A stretch of DNA of 46,971 nt from Nostoc sp. NOS(2021) (lineage in GTDB: Bacteria; Cyanobacteriota; Cyanobacteriia; Cyanobacteriales; Nostocaceae). The position numbers were made by a program, and so were the translations under genes. Positions 42,460-46,971 of this stretch are shown here, one piece after another. Below the pieces are notes generated by a model. The model had not been told where the DNA came from. It saw nothing but the letters and a program-made list of their open reading frames with translations, and did not search any database. The stretch spans positions 1 through 46,971 of the forward strand of contig NZ_JABXKM010000016.1 of the NCBI RefSeq assembly GCF_017115025.1, read 5' to 3'. Positions within the stretch are counted from its first letter, which is position 1; every line of letters begins with the position of its first letter.

Positions 42460-42510
42460 AGTTATGCTCTAAAATTTTCAATAGGCATAACTTTTGTAAT
42501 TGCCATGACT
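42460..42510 (+). promoter_or_regulatory. Orphan copy of the 151-residue gene's operator and start
   Basis: AGTTATGC-N17-GCATAACT followed by TTGTAATTGCCATGA, matching the region upstream of 10280. Here the ATG opens only a 14-codon frame, so the gene body has been lost or replaced. Confidence 0.6.
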
Positions 42511-42723
42511 AGCCAAAAAACTGGATTTTCCCATTTTGGGAAAAATTAACAACACTTTCACCAGAGTAAATGTAAGGGAGTTATCGTGGCTCTGTGCGAT
42601 CGCTCGGAGTCAACCCATTTATGACAATTCCGCCTTTGAGAGGGATATGTTTGTCCTGGTAAGACATTACTTATCAGAACAGCACTTCTAATAACCTAGA
42701 TTCTCATAACTAATTCATGTTGC

Positions 42724-42775
42724 TAGCTGGATGCCTAAGCCAGGAAGTCACCCCCCTGACTTAGGCATCCAGCTA
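42724..42775. repeat. 52-bp inverted repeat with 16-bp perfect arms
   Basis: TAGCTGGATGCCTAAG and its complement; the inner bases add CAGG/CCTG after one mismatch, leaving a loop of about 10. No T-run follows, and no gene lies close by. Confidence 0.7.
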
Positions 42776-42981
42776 CCCTACTGGGTCGTCTCTGCCAATG
42801 CCAAGCGATCGCAACTCGGCGCGGGGGAGTAGGAGTTAAAGCCCTTAACCGTGATTTGCTCCTCAGCTTGGTCGCTGGGAACAGTCCACGCTTTGGAGCG
42901 ATTGGATGTCTGGATTGTTACCACGATCTCATCGCTTGCGGAGACTATCGCCTAACGTCGGATCAATCCTTTGACGCGCCC

Positions 42982-43009
42982 ATTACACGTAATAACCCTT
43001 ACGTGTAAT
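42982..43009. repeat. ATTACACGTAA/TTACGTGTAAT inverted repeat
   Basis: Perfect 11-bp arms, 6-bp loop, about 240 bp upstream of the PEP-CTERM gene. ATTACGTGTAAT recurs at about 44162. Operator or hairpin. Confidence 0.5.
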
Positions 43010-43248
43010 CTTTAATCCACGATCCTAATCAATAAATCGAAGGCATTTTTTAAGATTAATTTATGCAATCTTTACACATTAAATAATTAATGAAGATTTG
43101 ATAAAATCTAATTTTTCTTTAGCTACAAAAATAAATAACGCATTATTATCCTTTGATAAATGTATTTTTTGTTCTATAAACAATAAGAGCAAGCTATTAT
43201 TGCCTGCTCAAATTTATCTCAATACTTAAATAAATAGGAATAAATGCT

Positions 43249-43830
43249 ATGAAGATAGGTTCCTCATTTTTTCTTACTGCTGCAATTACAGTTATTGGTG
43301 CGTCTACTTCCATAGCACAAGCAGCTATCATCCAGAATGGGGGATTTGAAACGGGAGATTTTACAGGATGGACTACTTCTGATTTGACTTATAGTGGAGT
43401 TGTAGATTCTCGCATTTATTCTAGTCCTGATCTTAATTCCCACAGTGGTAATTACTATGCCTCCTTAGGCCCTATTGGCAGCATCGGGTTTCTGTCGCAG
43501 AATATCTTTACAACAGTTGGTCAAACTTACGAACTCAATTTGTTTCTAAAAAATCAGAGTCAGAATGCATTTCCAAATCAGTTTCAGATATTTATTAATG
43601 GAGATAACATCTTCAATGAAATTAACATCAACCCTTTAGATTACACTAAATACTCGTTTAACTTTATAGCAACAGCAGCGTCTACAGAAGTGAAATTTGG
43701 TGTTCGGAATGATCCTGAACATTTATTTTTAGATGATGTGAATGTTATTCCCATTGCTGTTCCTGAACCCCTTTCATTAGGTGGTATAGTAGTTGCTGGT
43801 GCTATTGGGTTGTGGATGAAGCGTAAGTAA
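43249..43830 (+). CDS. PEP-CTERM sorting-domain protein
   Basis: A 193-residue exported protein. The signal peptide is FFLTAAITVIGASTSIAQAA, the mature part opens IIQNGGFETGDFTGWT (a carbohydrate-binding-like beta-sandwich opening seen in many PEP-CTERM and DUF642-type proteins), and the end is VPEPLSLGGIVVAGAIGLWMKRK: a PEP box, a membrane span and a basic tail. Such proteins are sorted to the envelope by exosortase, which is not in this window. AGGAAT precedes the ATG. Confidence 0.9.
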   Translation: MKIGSSFFLTAAITVIGASTSIAQAAIIQNGGFETGDFTGWTTSDLTYSGVVDSRIYSSPDLNSHSGNYYASLGPIGSIGFLSQNIFTTVGQTYELNLFLKNQSQNAFPNQFQIFINGDNIFNEININPLDYTKYSFNFIATAASTEVKFGVRNDPEHLFLDDVNVIPIAVPEPLSLGGIVVAGAIGLWMKRK

Positions 43831-43908
43831 TATTCATTTGTATGTAGTCACTTTTCTGAGTATCTTGGGCTTAACGTACATTCCTGTTCCATTGCTACCA
43901 GAACCCCT

Positions 43909-44115
43909 AGTCTGGCTGATAAACTTTCACAAATACAAAAAACTCCACTTTTTGATCACTGGCGAGACACCCTTCACATCTTATCTGTTCACACTCGCCC
44001 AAACTTACTCCGTGATATAAACGCATTAACTCCTGTTATGTTTACTCTAGATGGTCAACAAGCAGTGAAATATACAGCTTTAGCCATCCAAGACGTGTCA
44101 CGCTGGTGGGGCTAA
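43909..44115 (+). pseudogene. C-terminal fragment of a STAND/NACHT-type protein
   Basis: A frame without start codon reads SLADKLSQIQKTPLF...HILSVHTRPNLLRDINALTP...AVKYTALAIQDVSRWWG, stop at 44113-44115. The closing AIQDVxRWW pattern is what I remember from the ends of cyanobacterial NACHT/HEAT-repeat proteins. The body is missing, so this is a remnant. Confidence 0.45.
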
Positions 44116-44596
44116 AGAACAACACATGAAAGTTAGCGATCGCGTTCCAGTTTTGAGCCATTACGTGTAATAGGTGGCTCAAAGTTCTTAAAAACTTCGA
44201 CTTCGCAACTGACATGCTCTTAATAGGCAAGTTTGAGAGACTGAATAGCACGAAGAGTTGATTTTGGGGTTCAGCCGGGATACGCGCAAATTGGGACACG
44301 TTGTAAATTTTTATTGCAGAGCGTATTTTATTGATTTACTAACTTGCCCATAAATAATATTGGACAATCAAAATTTTGCACGGTAAAATCAACTCTTCAC
44401 CCCAATAACCCCTCAAGCTTGCCCATAAACAATCATTTTTGGGAATGTTTCAACTGGAGAAATAAAGTAAAGCTTGGGATTGAAACAACCGTATATCAAG
44501 GGTTTGGCTTGATGTCCGTTACAGAATTTTACAACGTGTCCAATTTTGCAGATATCCCGGCTGAATCCCACATAGAATTTAGGGTTCTGTGATGCT
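44116..44596. other. Repeat-built stretch, MITE-like
   Basis: About 480 bp without a gene. It has nested inverted repeats (44271-44564), two copies of CTTGCCCATAAA(T/C)AAT, and GAAGAGTTGATTTT (44252-44265) repeated in inverted form at about 44386-44399. Confidence 0.5.
44271..44564. repeat. Imperfect 40-bp inverted repeats, about 290 bp apart end to end
   Basis: TCAGCCGGGATA...AATTGGGACACGTTGTAAA on the left matches TTTACAACGTGTCC.AATTT...TATCCCGGCTGA on the right with a few gaps. Size and ends suggest a non-autonomous element; no transposase is inside. It directly abuts copy B of the duplicated gene. Confidence 0.5.
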
Positions 44597-44980
44597 ATGC
44601 TATTTTTGATTACCTGCGTAATCGATGAAGGTGTGTATGACTCATCTTTTATCGTCGTGGAAGCGGAATCTGAGTTAGAGATTGCCGAACACATGCTGTC
44701 CGACACTTCAATTTGGGAATGGTTTCTAGACCGAGCATACCCGCATGATTGGCAGCAACGTCAACGAAAATTTGCAGGATCTTTGATGGACTGTATCCGC
44801 TCTAATCCTGCCATGAGTCCACAAGAATTACTGGATTTGATTAACATCACTTCTGTGGACGGTGACTCTACATCGCAATTGAGGATTCATCCAATCACCG
44901 TGCGACCCTTAACGGAGGTAGAAACTGATCCTTGGAAGCGCGAAGATTTAAACAGAAGAAGTACTGGCTGTTGAACGTTT
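44574..44980 (+). repeat. Large inverted duplicate, arm B (about 0.4 kb)
   Basis: Inverted partner of 13671-14082. Confidence 0.85.
44597..44974 (+). CDS. Uncharacterised protein, copy B, frameshifted C-terminus
   Basis: A 125-residue near-copy of the 13671-14054 product, about ten substitutions apart (for example YMLSDTSKWEW to HMLSDTSIWEW). One extra base in AGAAGAAGTACT (AGAAGAGTACT in copy A) near the 3' end changes the last residues from RRVLAVER to RRSTGC. Most of the protein is unaffected. The upstream 22 bases are also shared, but the wider promoter region is not. Confidence 0.6.
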   Translation: MLFLITCVIDEGVYDSSFIVVEAESELEIAEHMLSDTSIWEWFLDRAYPHDWQQRQRKFAGSLMDCIRSNPAMSPQELLDLINITSVDGDSTSQLRIHPITVRPLTEVETDPWKREDLNRRSTGC

Positions 44981-45115
44981 ACGCATTCAGTACTGGTGTA
45001 TTTCAGTACTTGCTCAAATTAACAAGCCATACGTTTCAAGCTGTATTCTTTTGTGTTTAAATATTTGGCGAAATAAAATTATACTAAAAATCACGTCTAA
45101 TTCATCATCAACTTT

Positions 45116-45565
45116 TCAACTAGAAATCCGCTTCTCAACTATCAACATTAAGCCTTTCAATTTGCCATCTTCTGTAAAACTTTGGCTAGTGCGACATTTA
45201 TTATCATTATTTACAAGATTAATCATTTTCGTTGCAAATAATTGTCCCGTTGCTTTATTCCAGACATTAAAAATAATAATGCTATCTCCATGTTCACGGG
45301 CAATAGTGGTGTAATTTTCCCATGCAGGAACATCTACAGCTTCTATTTCTATTTCATCATTACTAATTACCTTACCAACAAAACTGTTAGTGACAATTCT
45401 ACCGTCAGCATAATGGTAAGTATTGGTTTGTAGCCATTGATTATCAACTATCTTTTGTGTAACTTCTGCTTCAAAGCGTTCTGTTTCTTGAGCATTAGCA
45501 TCCATTCTGATCCAATAGCCTGACCAAGTGCCAATATGTTTAGGGAAAACCTGAAAATCACTCAA
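45116..45565 (-). CDS. DUF3598-like lipocalin-type protein, 5' end joined to another gene
   Basis: A 149-residue beta-rich protein: LSDFQVFPKHIGTWSGYWIRMDANAQETERF, IVDNQWLQTNTYHYADG, and DGKLKGLMLIVEKRI. The FPKHIGxWxGxWxxxD opening recalls cyanobacterial DUF3598/lipocalin-like proteins; the family call is tentative. I chose the TTG at 45565, which overlaps the upstream stop as TTGA; a GTG at 45598 would add 11 residues read from the neighbour's frame. The join may be a real coupled pair or a rearrangement. Confidence 0.5.
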   Translation of the reverse strand: MSDFQVFPKHIGTWSGYWIRMDANAQETERFEAEVTQKIVDNQWLQTNTYHYADGRIVTNSFVGKVISNDEIEIEAVDVPAWENYTTIAREHGDSIIIFNVWNKATGQLFATKMINLVNNDNKCRTSQSFTEDGKLKGLMLIVEKRISS

Positions 45566-46368
45566 CTGATGTCCGGGTGTCGATTGAACGCATACCACTG
45601 CAAAAACTTTATAAACTCCGGCTTGATATCATTCGGACTTGCGTCTAGAACGCGCCCAGACTCGCGGTAAACACTCGCCAAGTCTCCTAGCCTATATTCT
45701 GCTAATGCCAGCAGTTCTGAGCGCGGCAGAGTGTTACCTGAGCGTACTTTGTCCTCAAGCTCCTGTACCCAATTTGGGGTTTTTTCAATTTCAAAATTTT
45801 CGCCGCCCGCGCCGCCCGGAATATTTCCCTTCATGAAAATACAATTCTGGCCTTGAGAATTTGATCCTCGATCCGGCGTTTCTTGCTGAGTATCTTGTAA
45901 TACGTCTACCTCTACTGTTTTTACGAACCCCTGATCGGCCTCTTTATTTTTTTTTCCGGGAAAAAAATCTAAGCTTTGGTCTTCAATGTGTGTGTTTTCC
46001 GCCCCGGCCTGTGTACTCACATGAGAAGTATTTGATGTATTTTTTGCCGTATTCTCTGAGGGGTCTAGGACGCTTACTGGCTCTGGTATTGAGTCCTGGG
46101 GTAATGTCCCATTGGGAACTACTTGTATGTCCGGTTGGGAACTACTTGTAGTTCCGGGTGGGCAGTTCTTGTATGTCCCATTGGGAACTACTTGTATGTC
46201 CCAATGGGACATTAAGCCCGTAGTAAGGGTTTCAGCCACCTTTGTTAGTTTTTCCCGTAGTTGGTCGATGATGGACAGAGGTGCAACTTTTAATTGTTGG
46301 CAATTCTCAAAAAAGCTATTAGCGATCGCATATATTTCCACCAAATTAAGGTAGAATCGACTGAGCAA
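45562..46368 (-). CDS. Uncharacterised plasmid protein, probably 5'-truncated
   Basis: A 268-residue frame from a TTG at 46368 with a stop three codons upstream and no ribosome site, so the N-terminus is probably lost. The middle is low-complexity and includes the peptide repeat DIQVVPNGT. The conserved-looking end is NWVQELEDKVRSGNTLPRSELLALAEYRLGDLASVYRESGR...EFIKFLQWYAFNR. No family recognised. DNA upstream (46369-46971) shows no continuation of the gene, consistent with a recombination junction near 46370. Confidence 0.45.
   Translation of the reverse strand: MLSRFYLNLVEIYAIANSFFENCQQLKVAPLSIIDQLREKLTKVAETLTTGLMSHWDIQVVPNGTYKNCPPGTTSSSQPDIQVVPNGTLPQDSIPEPVSVLDPSENTAKNTSNTSHVSTQAGAENTHIEDQSLDFFPGKKNKEADQGFVKTVEVDVLQDTQQETPDRGSNSQGQNCIFMKGNIPGGAGGENFEIEKTPNWVQELEDKVRSGNTLPRSELLALAEYRLGDLASVYRESGRVLDASPNDIKPEFIKFLQWYAFNRHPDIS
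46106..46201 (-). repeat. Minisatellite-like repeat with identical 27-mers
   Basis: GTCCCATTGGGAACTACTTG plus TATGTCC occurs at 46106-46132 and 46175-46201, 69 bp apart, with diverged copies between. It lies in frame in the host gene. Confidence 0.75.
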
Positions 46369-46971
46369 GGCTGCTTAATGCCCGGCGTTTGAATGCCTTC
46401 AATGCGTACAGTGAGCCAACGATCGACCGTGTAACTGCCCACGGTAAAGGGGATTGCAAAACCTCGAACGGTCTAGTAACCATCAAGGCGGTTGAATAAG
46501 CCAAAGCGTCGTTAAAAATCCCTGACCTACGGAGAAACCAGTCAGGAAAAAATATTAAAACCAAGAGTGCTTTAAAGCGCTGCTTTGCTGTATAAAAAAA
46601 CACAGCAAAAAAAGCCAGATTTTAAGCGCCGTATTATCGCGTTTGAAAGTTTTAGAGTGCTTGTGGTGGCAGTGGCGCATCTTAGTTTCAGCCAAGCGCG
46701 TACAATTTACCCAGTTTGGCACGGTGACGCCGTGTCCGGTGTACGCGTCATATTATGGACAGTCTACTACGCTCTGATCCCCATTTTTTCGTTGAGAGAC
46801 GCGCCACTGTACAGTAATTGCGAACAGTTATCAATTAATCAATACTCCATCTTGGCTCAATGCCAAATAGCCAGGTATATTCCTATCCCCAATTCCAGAC
46901 TGAAATTATTTTTCTATATAGCCACCAGCGTAGTCAATTACGCAGATTGTTCTATATACTTTGTGAGTTCC
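46369..46971. other. End of window without a supported gene
   Basis: About 600 bp. A minus-strand frame at 46346-46603 has no protein-like character. A short CACGG/CCGTG stem lies near 46719-46733. Nothing else is recognised. Confidence 0.4.

Larger units (their letters stand above)
41796..43248. other. Origin-like and repeat-rich region without genes
   Basis: About 1450 bp. It has the iteron array (41963-42228), the relic of a promoter with its operator (42460-42510), a TTCCC dyad (42526-42544), a large inverted repeat (42724-42775), and an ATTACACGTAA inverted repeat (42982-43009). A minus-strand frame at 42178-42456 is translation of common Nostoc repeat DNA. Confidence 0.6.

Noticed and set aside
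46106..46201. Possible CRISPR-like repeat
   Set aside because: Only two exact 27-mers, diverged material between, and in frame with a gene; it is a minisatellite.
46346..46603. 85-codon minus-strand frame
   Set aside because: No coding character; overlaps the truncated gene's 5' edge.
1..46971. tRNA or rRNA genes
   Set aside because: No cloverleaf or rRNA segment was recognised by eye on either strand.

Overview
The window looks like part of a large accessory replicon (plasmid or chromid) of a filamentous, heterocyst-type cyanobacterium (Nostoc/Anabaena-like). Pointers are the many GCGATCGC (HIP1) octamers, AT-rich intergenic DNA full of short dispersed repeats, cyanobacterial families (Uma2 nuclease, PEP-CTERM protein, CyRepA1-like Rep) and several plasmid-only genes. 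I see no rRNA, tRNA or CRISPR array.

Layout. 0-5.3 kb: a nucleotidyltransferase/histidine-phosphatase pair, a tyrosine recombinase, two small secreted proteins that share an upstream element, an aegerolysin-like protein and a DUF3850 protein. 5.4-13.5 kb: two different telomere-resolvase (protelomerase)-type recombinases, each with a sigma70-like promoter inside an inverted repeat and each followed by a related hairpin. Between them lie a small membrane/coiled-coil module, an ISH3-like insertion sequence bracketed by 40-bp perfect inverted repeats, and a 50-bp near-perfect palindrome. 13.6-17 kb: one copy of a duplicated gene, a membrane coiled-coil protein, and a ParA plus small partner partition locus with flanking iterons. 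A perfect 36-bp palindrome without spacer follows it.

17-29.6 kb is defence-island-like: a PLD-helicase with an N-truncated adenine methyltransferase/AlbA_2 (Schlafen-type) protein, a second tyrosine recombinase, a 1299-residue GHKL-ATPase/DUF3883 protein (NO VEIN/sacsin-like), an EVE-domain protein and a PD-(D/E)XK-like protein. 29.7-35.5 kb: a tightly packed minus-strand operon with an N-terminal winged-helix-like regulator, several small proteins, a coiled-coil protein and a membrane-anchored P-loop ATPase that ends in a zinc ribbon. The coiled-coil protein and the membrane N-terminus of the ATPase have diverged counterparts at 7.5-8.4 kb beside resolvase 1. 35.7-42.3 kb: a ribbon-helix-helix-like protein, a Uma2 nuclease, and a three-gene operon ending in a 1225-residue CyRepA1-type replication protein, followed by eight copies of a 9-mer that look like origin iterons. 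42.3-47 kb: repeats and gene fragments, a PEP-CTERM protein, the inverted second copy of the duplicated gene, and two rearranged genes.

Most interesting reading: a replicon with Rep, partition and two telomere-resolvase-like enzymes plus spacerless palindromes of the kind such enzymes cut. The sequence alone cannot show whether the DNA is linear with hairpin ends. A palindrome inside a contig would be expected to be cut if it were an active site, so the palindromes are candidates only. The second system worth attention is the membrane ATPase operon at 30-35.5 kb and its partial duplicate next to a resolvase.
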